NCBI GenBank assembly: GCA_036768485.1
Contig: JAVLUZ010000143.1
Location: 1,049,633 to 1,113,632 of the forward strand
Origin: Mermis nigrescens
Taxonomy: Eukaryota > Nematoda > Enoplea > Mermithida > Mermithidae
Reading direction: 5' to 3'
DNA length: 64,000 nucleotides
The number at the start of each line of letters is the position of its first letter. The stretch's first letter is position 1. This document shows, piece after piece, positions 11,471 through 24,289 of this stretch. A program made the translations under genes and the position numbers. Below the pieces are notes generated by a model. The model did no database searches and was not told where the DNA came from. It saw nothing but the letters and a program-made list of their open reading frames with translations.

Positions 11471-13890
11471 TGCGCAAATTATGTAAACTTTTGCATTAGA
11501 TACCTTAATATTTACATTGGTAAACATATAATTAGAAGTGTTCTATCTCCAAAAAGCTCGCTAAGTTATCCCCAAGAATGCGCAACTTCTTAAACTTTTC
11601 TAAAGAACATGATTTTTGCTCCGCTGATGACATACGTATGCTGTAGATTTGTTTTACTTTAGTATGAAACATGTTGAAAATTTTTCTGAAATTCTTCTTC
11701 ACCGTTGCAAAGAGCTTGCATGTCTCGCAAGGCTTCTCGAGATATTTGATCTCAAAATTTTCGGCCCCACCCACACCAAAAATCTGGATAAGTCCTCCAT
11801 GCATATGTCTTAAAAGGATTTCACATTTAAATTGCATAGGTTAATTAATCATAATTAATTAAATTTAAAATAAATTAATTTTAATTTTGTTCGGACGGGT
11901 TATACAGAAATCCGCAAGATAGTAAAACTTTTAGTGGAAAACATGGACAACTCGAAAATTTTCCGATGGAATTGCAAATGATCTGTTGTAACATATATCA
12001 ATCGAAGACCCAGTTCAATCTAAATTGTTTAAACAATTCATATAATTGGGAAAAAACTCTTGCAGAAAACTTTTAGCTCTTTCCATCTAGTTTTAAGTCT
12101 GCTTATTGTCCATAATGAGGGGGTTTGCACTAAAAGCCGCAGGACGGCAGGTACGGGGAACATAAGGAGAATTTTTAGCTAAAATGGACAAAAACTAGGT
12201 ACCTTGCTAAAATTGTACACCTTCCTAATTCACAAGTAATATCAAATAGTTTCTTTTCCTCCGTGAAACATTTTTAATAAATTTACTAAAATCTCAATTA
12301 ATTTAATATGATATATTATTTATTTTTCAGAATAGCTTTGAATATTTGAAAATTTTATTCGATTTTTTGGCCTAAATATGCCTAAATTTCTGCAAGAAAT
12401 TTTCTCACTTCCCTTCTGGGGGCCCAGAAAACCCCAGAAACCCTTACTTGCATGCTTGTAGTAATTGACTATATACCAGTAAAGCGACGACAAAAATCTC
12501 TCATACATGCAATGCAGCAGAACCCTATCACGCCAATCATTTTCTGCAAACGAAGTTGAAGACGAGCTACCCAAACGATACACCTCACATCAAGACCACG
12601 CATGATCATGGAGGGTTTAAGGGTTACCTGAAAACCCCCACTTGAAGTTTTTTAACCCGCAAAAAATCTTTAACCCCCTAACTTTTGAATTAAAAAAAAT
12701 CAAAAACGTTCTATTTCAAGCTTTTTATAGATCTTTTTGCAGGATTTCAGGTTAAGGAGAAATTTTGGACTAAAATTAAGAAACACACGCTTACAAAAAA
12801 CAAAATAGAAAAAAGCTAAATTTTCGATCAGAAAAAAATAATTGATGTATGTCCAAATATTGAAACGGCTTACGAGATCAAGCGAGCGAATGTCTAAATA
12901 GTGAAATTCCCAATCAAAGGCGACGATTAGCAATTTACTTTTAAACCAAGATTGCGCGTCTTGACACATTAAAATTAGATTAAATTAAATGAGCATCGCG
13001 TAGAATTAAGCTATTATAAGCCAGACTTTAATGCAGATTAAAAAAACATCTAAGCAGCCAGACCGATTCGCTATGTAAAAAAGCAGAGCAAACATATTGC
13101 ATGGCCAGACAAGATAGATTATATACGATATTAGTCAAAATAGGAAAAATTACTGTTAGAATCGTTTTTGACAAGAATCATAGCAATTTAATTCGATTCA
13201 CAAACATCGAACGACTTGTTCAATAAATATCACAAGCCAAAAAAGAGGGAATAGATGGATATTAATGCGCGGTATAAATTAAACGAGCAGACCGCCAGTC
13301 ACCGATTGGTTTTTTCTTAATCGAACGGGACAAGCGACTAACAATCTGTTTTATATTTCGTTTGAAACATAAAATTTATGGTTTTTCAAACAGAGGGTAA
13401 TTAAGCGTAAATGGTACGAATCGCCGTCGAGGGAACTTCGCGAATTTTACGCGAATCGTTGCGAATGACCGATCGTCTACACAGTAACTCAAAAAACAAA
13501 TGATCCATTACAAATTGCAAAATGTGTAGGTTAGTTATATGAATAAGAGTAGGTAGGTATGTTTATAAAAAGCATAAAATGCTTTTTCTCAAATTCAGCT
13601 GAACAAAGTGCGGAAAAAAGCGTCTATTCGACGCCGAAATCCAACCGAGCGATAATTTTTTCCGGCGCATGAAAAATTAGGCAGCTGCGGTTTTTAAATT
13701 AGCAAAAACTGCATCAAAGAAACAAAAGATAAGAGAATCGGGACTAAAATATTCAAAACATCTACTAAAGTTATAACGTAGAAAGCTGCAAAAACCTAAT
13801 CAAACAAAATGACGACTAAGCAGTAAACGCATTCCACGAGTTCGATTGGTCAGTGTTCTGCAGACGAGATCAAAACTCATGAGTGTAGAC
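11471..13890. other. Intergenic, no gene recognised
   Basis: Several open frames of 60-100 codons on the minus strand (11532-11837, 12320-12583, 12700-12969) show no known motif and their composition follows the AT-rich background. 11740-11770 has text shared with the repeat at 20590-20618. Nothing further is supported. Confidence 0.35.
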
Positions 13891-14690
13891 CGGATAGTTA
13901 CGTGGATCCACGTAAATTTTCTCAATGCTAATTCGAAATCAACACGTCGAGAAACGTAGCAAAAACGAATTTTCAGTACGGCAAAACAACTTTTTTTCCA
14001 TTTAAATCCATGTGAATAGGGTACCATCCACGTATTTCCACGTAAAATTCATGTTGCGACGGTTTTCCACGTAATTGGCTGTTTTTAGCATTAGAATGAT
14101 TGAAAATCGAGCTAATTATCTAGTGAAAACTCCTGAATGCCGTCTCGCTCTTGTAGAAATGATCAATCCGCTTAGAGTTGCTGGTATTGCATTCTTTTTT
14201 GTGCACGAATTGTGTGCTTATGGCTCTTCCATGTCTAAAATATCGGCTTCTAAAGCTAAATTCAATTCTCGGAAATATTAAAACGATTTTGTTTCGGACA
14301 GTTTGCTGCTCGAATGCAACAAAGTTCGATTACAATCATCAGACGAAAAATCTAAGCCAGCACAATGAACTTTTTTTGGTTGAAAGATTCAGGCAAGCTG
14401 ACGAACAATCTTCTGAGCTCACAAAAATTCAAATTCGATTTTATGAGTGCATTTATCAAATGTTACATAAGCTATTTTCAAACTAAATTCTGCGCCGCTT
14501 CGACAGTTTTGTAAGAAAGTGATCGACTGCACAACTTAACATTTCAAATCATCGAAATGATGAACGTTATGGCTACAAAATAATTTTTACTCGAATAATA
14601 TTGCTATTTGCCAATATTTGATGTGTAAAACCTGATAAAATTGCTATATTTTTTCACATAAAACGCACTTTTTCCACGTACCTAATTTGA
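13891..14690. repeat. Region with repeated CACGTGG/CCACGTA palindromic words
   Basis: TACGTGGATCCACGTAAA lies near 13899, and CCACGTATTTCCACGTAAAA plus TTTTCCACGTAATT lie at 14029-14080; TTTTTCCACGTACC recurs near 14668. The opposite orientation of the first and last suggests inverted ends of an old element, with an open frame at 14178-14486 between them that I do not recognise. No target duplication was found. Confidence 0.35.
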
Positions 14691-15900
14691 GGTCTTTTTC
14701 GACGTTAATATCCGGTATCTAACTCATGAGTAAACATAAAACAGAGGCCGGTCTCAATTGATTAATTCCGTTGTTTGACTGAATATTGATTATTGGTTGG
14801 TTAGACACTGATTGGTCGCTTGATTATTTAGTTTATTTTTAAATCATTTCTATCTATTTTCCTGGATTTTTTTATTAATTTTTCTGTCAATTGGCCAAAT
14901 ATTTAATTTTTGAGTCATTTTTCTACGTATTCTCATCATTTCACTTCGATTCGTAAGTCACAAATTCGATTCAAAAACAATGTACTATTTCTCAAAATAT
15001 TTAGGATTTTATTACCTAATTCGTATTTTGGTCTCGATAAAAATGCAAGTCTCCAACGTTCACTTGGAAAATATCCGTAAAACTCATACAAGAAACGGCT
15101 CGAAATTTCGAGTATTTCCGGCCAATTTTAAGGGGAAGAAAGGGGGTACATCTGACCTCCGATTTTTGGCCAAAAAAGGTCCAAAGACGTCTAAAAATGG
15201 CCGGAAAAATGTAATTATTTTCAAAAATCAGAATTCAAAAATTTTCTCATTTCCGGGCAATGGGGAACGATCGACTTTGGGTCGGGGTCCCCTAACCCCT
15301 TTTAATATGCATGGGAAAATTGCATTTTCAATCTGCGCGTGACTAGCGTAGCTTCGGGAATGATTCAACGAAGTTGAAGTAAAAAAGTCTAGGTCGTACC
15401 CAGACATGCACAGCATGCGAATTCGGGGTTGGGTTGAATTTTAGTGTACCTTTTTTGGCCCCAAAATGGTGGATACGCGTCAAAAACACCGTTTTTAGCG
15501 TTTCTGACGATGCTCTCTTTCTAAAGCACAAAAACGTAAAAACGTTTCGAAAAAAAATCAAAAAAGTCTAACAAATCGAACAAAATATAGTCAGGACAAG
15601 AGTATAATGTTGCGAAGCGCCGAAAACTTGACAATTTTGAGCAAGCAGATAGCTGAAACGCTTAAAAATAAACCTTTTCTCAAATTTTCTAGAAAATTTT
15701 TGAAACTTTCGAAAAATCGCCAATTCTGGGAGTGTCAAACTTTTTGCGGGGGAGCGAAAATTTTCCTGAGGGGAGGGTAAATCCCCCAAACTTCCCCCCA
15801 AGATCGTGTATGGTCGTACCTGACTGACTTTTATATGCGTTTACAAAAGGTCCACGCAGCGGCGCATCCAGGATTCCCACACAGGGATGGGGCGGAACTT
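14691..15900. repeat. Repeat mosaic, including relatives of the 1990-2190 array
   Basis: 14745-14950 matches the TTGGTTG array region at 1990-2230 (same order of TTGACTGA, ATTGGTTGG, TTTTCCT, GAGTCATTT words). 15100-15420 and 15600-15830 hold dispersed repeats rich in GGGG/CCCC, with a GAAGCGCCGAAAA hairpin remnant at 15611. 15858-15900 resembles the left end of the 2693 MITE family (GGCGCATCCAGGATT) but has no partner end. No gene is supported. Confidence 0.45.
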
Positions 15901-17860
15901 GAAATTTTCCTAATAATTTCAGAAATTGTCCTTAAAAGTGTTCTTCATACTTAAAGTCGCAGCTTTTTTCCCGTCTTCTGAAAGGCAAAACTATAAAAAC
16001 AAAAATATTGAAAATTCAGGGAAGTTTCCTATGAGAACTCGGCAAATTAGAGCGAAGATCGACTTGTCCGCCGAATCTTTTCGTACATATTGGAAAAAAT
16101 TATCTATTTAAAATAAATCAGGTATATACATGTGCGAGAAAAATTAAGAACATTTTAACGATGGCAAAAATGAATCGCGCACCTGATCTTAGAAAGTCTT
16201 AACATGGGCAATTAAAATGCGGTTTGCTTTGCTAAAGGAATAAATCAATTAATTATTATTTACTCTGGCGGCGTCATTTTTAAAAGTTTGCATGGGTGTC
16301 CCATTGAATTCTAAAAATAGACGTCGGTCTTTTAAATAATGAAAACGCAAAAATACGTACTGGTCTTCAAATGCTAAAAAATATTTAATTAGGTACCCAA
16401 ATATTTGTTTCACGTCTGACTGCGAAATGAGAATGTCAGCAGAATCACGCTAAATCATCAGGAATGAAATAAAGAATAAACGGAATGAGCAAACCGTAGA
16501 TTAATATACGGACACAGAGAAATCCGAATATTTTTGAAGCATGTAAAAAACTTTCAAAATGGCGACAACTGCTTGCATTTAGCCCCCAAACCACAAACTA
16601 CATAGTGACTAATCCTACGCCCATCACATCAGTCTACCGCACGAGCAAAATGATCTACACTTAAATAATAGAATTTGAGCTCAGAGTCAAATACGAAAGT
16701 CAATGGCTTACGACAAAATATAGGACAATTAAAAGGTCATCCTAGGCGGCTTTCTGCGCACGCAAATCCATTTTGAACCACGAGTAAAAGGGCAGAATAT
16801 GAAATCCGGTTAGCAAATAAACAATAACAACAAAGAATTCTGTAGGTATCCTGCGTAGCCCAATCGACGAAAGTATCGTTTTAGTCCAGTCAAATTCTGG
16901 ATATATAAGAGGAGCGTGTTCAAAAGTAAAATTGGGCAATAATAACTGTGCTACTAGGAGTGAGTCAAAAACGAAAGAATGCACGTAATTACGTAGGTAA
17001 GGCTAGCTAGCAGTACTATCGAATCATCGTATCGTATACTTAAGGAAGGCATTAAGCGAAACAAATGCGTATCAGTAGCAGCTGTTCCGAATGCGTTTCC
17101 GAAAATAGAAAGAAAGACCAATTGGCTGTCGCCGTTCTGACAAAAATTCTAATGAGTCTAGGAACCACAGAGTGACAACTAATGACGCCAAATAATGCGC
17201 CGCTACGAGTAAGAGCCGAGCTAAGCTAAGAATGCGTGAGTAAGAACGAGCAAAGGAAATATCGATAAAAGCTGAACTGATAAGTAAGCAGATAGTTATG
17301 ATGTGCCTAAATAATGAGTAAGATATCGTGAAAGAGGTAAGATTTCTTACAATTATATGCCGGATATAGTGGAATAAAACAAGCTTTGAAAGGTACCACC
17401 GTAATATTCAGCGTCGATCAATATAAGCTGAAAATTTCCACTGCATACTTCTGCTTCGATGTTAATTATAAATTTAATACATATTCCAATATTTAATATT
17501 TGATGCTAAATATTTCAATGTTTGTAACGCGTTAGATTGGAACTTGGTATCAGGGATTTCTTTTACCCACGTTCCCCATTCGGACGCGTGCAAAAGAAAT
17601 TGTCGGGCGGGCCATTTGCGCGCTTTGCACCATGGACAGATTGTTAGTTTAAAAGTGTATTTTTTTAACACCTTCACTATTTTCCTGATAAGAAACTCAG
17701 ATAATATCCACCAATACTTCAGTAAATTATATCCTGTAAGCAAAAGTAATTATGAATTGCATGTTTAAAAGTTGATATTGATCATTATTAGAAGACATAC
17801 ATAATAGCGTAGTAACTCCGAAGGGGTGAAATTTTAAAGTGCCTTTTTCCCTTTTTTTGT
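15901..17860. other. Intergenic, no gene recognised
   Basis: No coding frame is supported. An 89-codon minus-strand frame at 17474-17743 is open on both strands over the same bases and has no recognisable domain. Confidence 0.35.
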
Positions 17861-18260
17861 GCTCAACAATAGTGGATACGTGTCATACACATCAGTTTTC
17901 GCAGTTTTCGGCGTTTCTGACGATGCTCTACCGGGGATCCCCTACGCACCTCCAGAGCCAGAGATGATCCACCAATCCCCCCATTTATGGAAATTTCCGT
18001 TCTTTGCCATTTTTTAGTAGTTTTTGGCACACAAGGGCGTGGAAATGGGGGTTGAGGTATGCACGCACCCTCCAAGAAGGCCGAATACCCCCTCCAAACA
18101 AACGAGATATCCCCCAGAATCCAAGTTTTGAAGTTTTTAGTTTTTTTCGCGAATTTTCGATGCCAATGGGGAAAGCTAAATGAGAAACGTTGAAAAATGG
18201 CCTTTTTTAGCCATACCGCCTAAGACCATTTTTGACCTTTTTTGGCCAAACCTTGAAAGT
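17861..18260. repeat. Dispersed repeat with GATGCCAATGG core, copy 1
   Basis: Contains the ordered words GGGGTTGAGGTATGCACGC, CCCCCTCCA, TTTTTTTCGC, TTTTCGATGCCAATGG and GAGAAACGTTGAAAAA. The same order occurs at 58590-58900 and 63540-63770, and a shorter related segment at 20500-20618 and 22960-23095. This is an interspersed repeat family; no ends or coding capacity are defined. Confidence 0.65.
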
Positions 18261-18449
18261 CTTTTACCCCTGTTTCTGGAAATGGCCGAGGACACCCACC
18301 TCCATTTCGAGGCATTACATCCAGGCACGTAATCAGGGATGGCGCGGGGGGCCGACCCCCCCCCCCGGATAAGGAAATGTTTTTTCTCCCAGATGTCCCC
18401 AGGGAAAAATGGAAAATTGGCGATATGCGTCTAAAACACCGCCATAGCG

Positions 18450-18840
18450 TACTTTTGAGCAAGCAAACTCAATATTTCCCGGCAATTCACAGCCAGATTT
18501 ATTGTTTATGTATAGTTTTGTCTTCTAAATCGCTAAAAATCTCTCAATCTCTCAAATTTGGAATAGACATAAAGATAATGTCAATTTTTTCCAGCGCTGG
18601 TCGACGGATTAATTGTTCAGCTATAGTTTTTGCCTTCTAGCTCACTCAAAACAGCTCAAATTTAAGTTACGGCGCGGCGCGGGAAACATGAAATTTTTCT
18701 GGCGCTTCGCGCCGTATTCATTGATTATATACCTTATACATTTTTTGCCTTCTAGCCCGCTCAAAGCCGCTCAAATTTGAGCTTGACAAGCATGATGCCA
18801 AATTTTTTCGGCAGCTTCGCACCGAATTATTCATTACCTG
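18450..18840. repeat. About 117-bp tandem repeat, three copies
   Basis: The word TTTTG(C/T)CTTCTA recurs at about 18512, 18629 and 18747, i.e. every 117-118 bases, each time followed by CTCAAATTTGAG-like text and by a GGCGC hairpin or its remnant (18701, 18820). The copies have diverged clearly. Confidence 0.65.
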
Positions 18841-18960
18841 TATCGTTTTTCTCTGTGAAGCACAATGAGTAAATGCAAAGCAAGGCATAAGGAATAATTC
18901 GTCGATTATGTGATGAGATATCAGCTTAAATGATAAATTTGCGGTATTATGAAATGAGAG

Positions 18961-20473
18961 TAGGGATCGACCGGGGCTCCGGCTCCGGCTCCGGCCACCG
19001 GCTCCTCCGGCCATTTTTTGTCCTCCGGCCTCCGGCGGCCGGAGGTACAGAAAAGGGGCCGGAGGCCGGAGGTTTTTTTGAACCGAATCATCGAATGCTT
19101 TAACACTCTTCTTTTCTTTTGAAGCTTAGCACTCAGATTGCCTATTTTGTGAATTTGTTTAAACACAGGTTTAATAAGGGAAGCTGTGAATGTGAACACT
19201 AATGTGGCATTGTGAATGCACCATTGGTGAAATATTATGTATATCATATATTTTGCTCAATAATGAACGAGAATATTTCAGATTGCAAAGCGAGCCGAGT
19301 CCGCATTAATTCAGCGCACAAATGGATATAAATCTCTTTCGAGTGACAGAATAACAAACTTGGTGTGACGCAATGTTTTTTTGTACAAGGTCCGTTTGTA
19401 CATGTACAAAGATGGTCCTCCCCAAAAGTCTGTACATTTTGTACATGCAAATTTTTGTGAACTATAATATAGTACAGTAGCGATTTTAGTGTGGTAAAAC
19501 AGGGTTTTCGACCTTTGGTAGTGTATATTAGCTAATTTCTGGGTTTCTGACGCCAAAAATTACTAAAAATTATCTGAAAACGGCGCGAAGCGCCGAAAAA
19601 TGTGGACATTTTTCCATTCTAAATGCAAATTCTGCCATTTTAAAGATATATAGGACGAATAATTTATCAGTTCGGCGCGAAGCGCCAAAAATTCTGGAAT
19701 TTTACACCTTTTTACAGTTTTTGTCTTCCTAAAAATCTTCGTACATTTTGTACACACAAAATTTTTGGGTACTATAATATGGTACAACAGCGTTTTTAGT
19801 GTGGTAAAAACAGAGTTCTTCGACTTTTCGTAGTGTGTTTTAGCTAATTTCTGGGTCTCTAAGGGCAAAAATCACTAAGAATCGTCTTAAAACGGCGCGA
19901 AGCGCCGAAAAATTTGACTTTTTTACTTTCGAAATGCAATTTCTGCCTTTATAAAGATATATAGAACACACAATTACTCATTTCGGCGCCAAGCGCCGAA
20001 ATTTTTCGAATTTTAGACCTTTTTAGCAATTTTTGTCTTCCCAAAAATCTTTGTACATGTACAAAGAAGGTCCCGAAAAGTCTTTGTACATCGGAAAAAT
20101 CTTTGCCGAGTACAAAAAAACACTGGTGCGACGTAGTCTGCTCACTTACTTTTTGAGCTATTACAGATTGTAGATATAAGTACATACAGACACATTGCTA
20201 AGCTCTTTATGCTATGTTTATTTGGGTACTTTTCGAGTTAAGTGCATCCAGACAATAAAGGCAAGCGAGAAAGCGGTGAGATTGGAGCTAAAAATAGAAA
20301 TGTGCTAATACTAATTAAATGATTTTTTTCGATATTTACGGCTTGTGAAAATTCTACTTACTAAAAATTCTAAGTTCACCTCCGGCTCTCCGGCTCCGGC
20401 CGGAGCCGGAGTGACGATGGCCGGAGCTCCGGCTCCGGCCCGGAGGAAAAAATGGACCTCCGGTCGATCCCTA
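18961..20473. mobile_element. hAT element with TAGGGATCGACCGG ends and nested MITE
   Basis: Starts TAGGGATCGACCGG and ends CCGGTCGATCCCTA, with AATGAGAG at 18953-18960 and AATGAGTG at 20474-20481 (7 of 8 match). Just inside both ends are GC-rich hexamer arrays of GGCTCC/CCGGAG type (18970-19075 and 20380-20460). It is a sister family of 5957-8195, whose ends share TAGGGATCG but whose array is CCTCGG. The interior (19080-19370, 20134-20370) has no recognisable transposase, so it is non-autonomous. It is interrupted by the MITE at 19371-20125. Confidence 0.88.
19371..20125. mobile_element. GTACAAAG-family hAT MITE, complete, 755 bp
   Basis: Starts CAATGTTTTTTTGTACAAGG and ends GAGTACAAAAAAACACTG. 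The flanks are GTGTGACG (19363-19370) and GTGCGACG (20126-20133), an 8-bp target duplication with one C/T difference at a CpG. The interior holds a tandem duplication of about 311 bp (GTACAGTAGCG at 19471, GTACAACAGCG at 19782); each unit has two GGCGCGAAGCGCC hairpins. Non-coding. Confidence 0.9.
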
Positions 20474-20481
20474 AATGAGTG

Positions 20482-20618
20482 AAAAATTTTTGAGTTTTCT
20501 CGAAATTTTTCTCCACCATCGTATAGAGCTCGCCGAGATACGCTCAAAACTGCCTTTATTTACGCCTATCCCTTAATGGTTTTGAAGATACCTGGCCTCA
20601 AAAATTTTCAGCCTCCCC
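20482..20618. repeat. Fragment of the GATGCCAATGG dispersed family
   Basis: Text such as GAGCTCGCCGAGA and ACCTGGCCTCAAAAATTTT matches 22970-23060 and is related to the family at 17861 and 58590. It is cut by the MITE that starts at 20619. Confidence 0.5.
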
Positions 20619-21069
20619 CAGTGTTTTTTGTACAATATCCGTTTATACATGTACAAAGATAGTCCCTAAAAAGTCTTTATCACATTTTGATCACACAAAT
20701 TTTGGGTACTATATATACTATGGTATAGTGGCGATTTAAATGTGACAAAAACAGAGTTGTTTGACCTTTGGTAGTGTATTTTAACTAATTTTTGGGTTTC
20801 TGAGAGCAAAATATCACTAACAATAGTCTCAAAACGGCGCGTAGCGCCAAAACTTTGACATATCCCCAGTCAAAATGTAATTTCTGACATTATAAAAGAT
20901 ATATAGAACATATAATTACTTATTTCGGCGCAAAGCGCCGAAATTTTGCGAATTTCAAACCTTTTTTTGCAGTTTTTATCTTCCAAAAAATCTTTGTACA
21001 TGTACGAAGACGGTCCCCAAAAGTCTTTGTACATCGGGAAAAATCTTTGCCGAATACAAAAAAATCGTG
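20619..21069. mobile_element. GTACAAAG-family hAT MITE, short form, 451 bp
   Basis: Starts CAGTGTTTTTTGTACAATA and ends AATACAAAAAAATCGTG. It has only one internal unit where the 755-bp copies have two, which accounts for the length difference of about 304 bp. The flanks GCCTCCCC and CCCCACCC are only a poor target duplication, so the copy is older or its ends are eroded. Confidence 0.8.
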
Positions 21070-22959
21070 CCCCACCCGAAATAAAATTCTGGGTACGGGC
21101 TTGATTACGTCCATGATACCCATGCATGTTTATGAGAATTGGTAGCAATTTGCATATGCTTGAATCAGAAGCTTATTTTTGGCGAAACTGTTTTCAAATT
21201 CATGCTTAGCGTGTCGAATGAGTAAAAGTAACTTTTAGCACGGAGCTTGCCCAAATTCTTTGTCAACTGTTTTTTGTAAGTGTGGAGAAAACGTTTTCAA
21301 CAAAATCCTAAATTTTTGAAGAAAATTGGACGGTTTTCAATCAAATGGCATTCTTTAGTACTAACTACCTTGAGCACTGAATGAACAAGACCTAAATAAC
21401 ACTAGTAAAATAGAAGAGCGACTTATCCCAAAAATTCAAAAAACCGGTACCTGAACCGGAGCCGGGCCAGAAAAACCCGAGCCCAGGCCCGGGCTTGAAA
21501 TTTCCCACGGCCTTATGTTTCTTCCGATTGACGACCATCAATGTAAATTTTTAGGGTCATTTACAAACATGTACTTAGGGGGTGAGGGGTATTACCCCCG
21601 CTGAGGGGTCAACCAGACAGGTACTGTCCATCGATTTTGAACCGTCGGAACATTTTTTGCATCGCAGTAAAAATGTCGAAATTCTTCAGGCGCATCGCGC
21701 CGGATTAATACTTTTATGTACTTTTTTTACCCAAAAAGCGTCTAAAATTGATCCATTTCTGTATTTTTAGCGTTAGAAATGATATAATACAGTCAAACTG
21801 GACTACAAATGCTTTAACGATGCGAAATAAGTGAGAAAAACGTTTTCTTGGCTATTTTGACCATTTTGATCGTTTTAACAACAAAAAAATTCGTAAACAT
21901 CAAGTTTACTGTCTTGGATTTCTGAGATTTTATCCCCCCTCCTCCTGTCGACCCTGACCTTGTGCACCAATGGTCATTTATCACTTTTATATTTCAATGT
22001 ACTTATTCTGCATTGCATATTCTATTACTATATTAACAAGCCATTGATTTTGTTTAACTTTTTTACTAATAATAAATAATTAACTGAAGTTTGAACCTAT
22101 ATCCCAAAAATTTCATTCTCATAGAATGCATGACAGCTTTTGAATACTTCGGAGTGGAATCACGTACGCATCAACTAAGATTAGGCGGACGCTTCTTAAA
22201 CTCTGAAACAGGCGAGAACCATTCTTATCCTAGGAAATGACTGAGAAACCAGTATTTTTAAAGATTTTAGCATGAAATTCATGTGGAAATAATTACAAAT
22301 GCAATAGGATTCTGGCCGCAGAATTAGTACATCTCATTGCAAAACATAGTGTGAACCAGGCCCGTAACCAGGCGTGAGGAGAAGATGAGGGCTCGAGCCC
22401 CTTCCTCCCTCCCCGAAATTTAAAAAACTTGATTTTTTACAAGGGTACCCCAATGGTAAAAGTTGAAAATTCTAGAAGTGAACTAGGATGACTATATACC
22501 AAATGAAGTTTTATCATACTTTTCAGCTAGACGATTCAAAAATTTTCAGCGCTTACCGGCGAATGTCTTATTTTTTCCTGTAATGCCTTTCACCTACGAA
22601 GTCTGGATGTAACTTATCTGCAGCAATTTTAAATTACTAACTGTAAATGATCAAGTCATCAATTTGCGTTTAAAAACAACAAAAATTGACCAAAAACCAT
22701 GGTTTTTACAGATAGTTGGGTGGTTGCAGATGAGCAACTTGGCCATCGGTACTTCATCCTAATCAATACCAAGACTTTCTGCTTAAAGTGCAGTATTTTT
22801 AACGTGTTTTAACATAGATTTCTGCAAAAATTCCAAAAAAATTAATTCTTACTTTATGTAAAACATTATGTGCTTGCACTGGACACTGAAGTGCAGCCTT
22901 GCAAAGTATTTAAACAATAACTTTTGTATACAAAACCATCGAAATTTTCTTAATTTTGC
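21070..22959. repeat. Repeat mosaic, no gene recognised
   Basis: 21440-21510 contains a GAACCGGAGCCGGGCC/AGGCCCGGGC hexamer-like stretch similar in style to the hAT subterminal arrays. 21570-21720 and 22365-22560 carry G-run and C-run rich dispersed repeats with GGCGC hairpin remnants (21690, 22548). No coding frame is supported. Confidence 0.4.
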
Positions 22960-23100
22960 TATGACATAGAGCTCGTCGAGAAATGTCCGAAAACGCCTTT
23001 ATTTTCACATAGCGCATAACAGTTCTCGAGATATTTGACCCCAAAAATTTCGAGCAGCCCCCTTCCCCCAAAAAAAGATCCTGCTTACGGGCCTGGTGTG
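22960..23100. repeat. Dispersed repeat related to 20482-20618
   Basis: GAGCTCGTCGAGAAA followed by a CTCGAGATATTTGACCC block and AAAAATTTCGAG matches the order seen at 20527-20610. This is a second copy of the same interspersed family. Confidence 0.5.
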
Positions 23101-24289
23101 AATGATATCCAGCCGCATGAGGCTCGGAAAAATTTTAAAAATATATACAATGTATAGAAGATTTTCGGTCGCACAAAAGCATTTTTGGGAGTTTTTTGCA
23201 TGGTGCGAAGAGTTCCGTGCAAAAATAAAAAACACTGATCAGCAAAATGATTTTCGACAAAACTGCCTAACTCAGACTGTTTGAGGCTACCAAAATTGTT
23301 CAAAAAAAGTAAAAAAAACCTCTTTGGCTACCCGAAAACCTGCCACCATGTGGTTTAGCATTGGGACCGAAACTACCAAGGGCCCCAAAAACTATTCAAA
23401 TACGTAAAACCACCCAGCGGCATAGCCAGTAGAGTGGGGGGATTCCCCTTCTTGAAATTTTTGAATTTTCTGAAATGCAATTGCATAACGCTGTTCTGCG
23501 ATGTAGTTAGGTATATTCGTTGCAGTACACTAAATTTACAATTAAAAAATGTTCAAATACTCGTTTTCTGCAAAAAAACATTGGCGTTTTAACGCAAGCA
23601 CACAATTTTCGAACGTTTTGAGACCAACCCCTAAATTTGAACCAAAATCTAAAATGAAGAAAAAAATTGGGAAATTGCTAGGGAAAAAAAGAGCGTTTTT
23701 TCCAGCGATTTGGTTGACATTTATGGACTGGCTGGACCCAAAATTTTTTCCACATTTTTACTTTATTTCCACTTTTTTGGAAGGTGTAACATCATTTGAA
23801 AATAGAGCGCCTGTGCTGAAAAATTTGTGTTGTTTAGTAAAAAATTGTATTACACATGCAGCCCGTATCCCGGATTTAGTTTTTGGGAGGGGGCACGGAC
23901 AAAATTTTTTAAAGCATAAGGGCGAACCAAAGGATGAATTTAAAAAACGTTTTACAACCACTAGAGCTAAACACTTTGTAAATTTTGCTACCCAGGTGCC
24001 TTAAATTCGGCGCGAGGCGCCGAAAATTTTTGCGATTTTTGGCTAAAAAAACAAAGGATGGAGTAAACGAAAAAATCGTTGATATTTCATTTCGAAGGGG
24101 GTGTGCTCCCATATCCTCCCCTGAATACGGACCTAGACACATGTAATGGCGGTGGTTGGTACCATAGGTGCACGAGGTGAGACTTTCAGGTGTGGGTGAA
24201 AACCGAAAATCGTTAGATAGCTATGTGCTTCGTAACAAACGGTTCTATAGCGAAAAACGATAGTATCGCTTTAAAACAATCATTCTGAG
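23101..24289. repeat. Repeat mosaic with a partial CAGCGGCATAGCCAG element end
   Basis: 23415 begins CAGCGGCATAGCCAG followed by G-runs and GATTCCCC, resembling the left end of the hAT MITE family at 26582. 23510-23640 (TTGCAGTACACTAAATTTAC and following) is shared with 25970-26110. The open frame at 23549-24004 runs through this repeat and has no domain I recognise. A GGCGCGAGGCGCC hairpin lies at 24006. Confidence 0.45.

Noticed and set aside
11532..12969. Minus-strand open frames of 87-101 codons
   Set aside because: No motif, background composition, no splice or promoter context.
20611..21077. Clean target duplication for the 451-bp MITE
   Set aside because: GCCTCCCC and CCCCACCC match in only about five of eight bases; treated as eroded.
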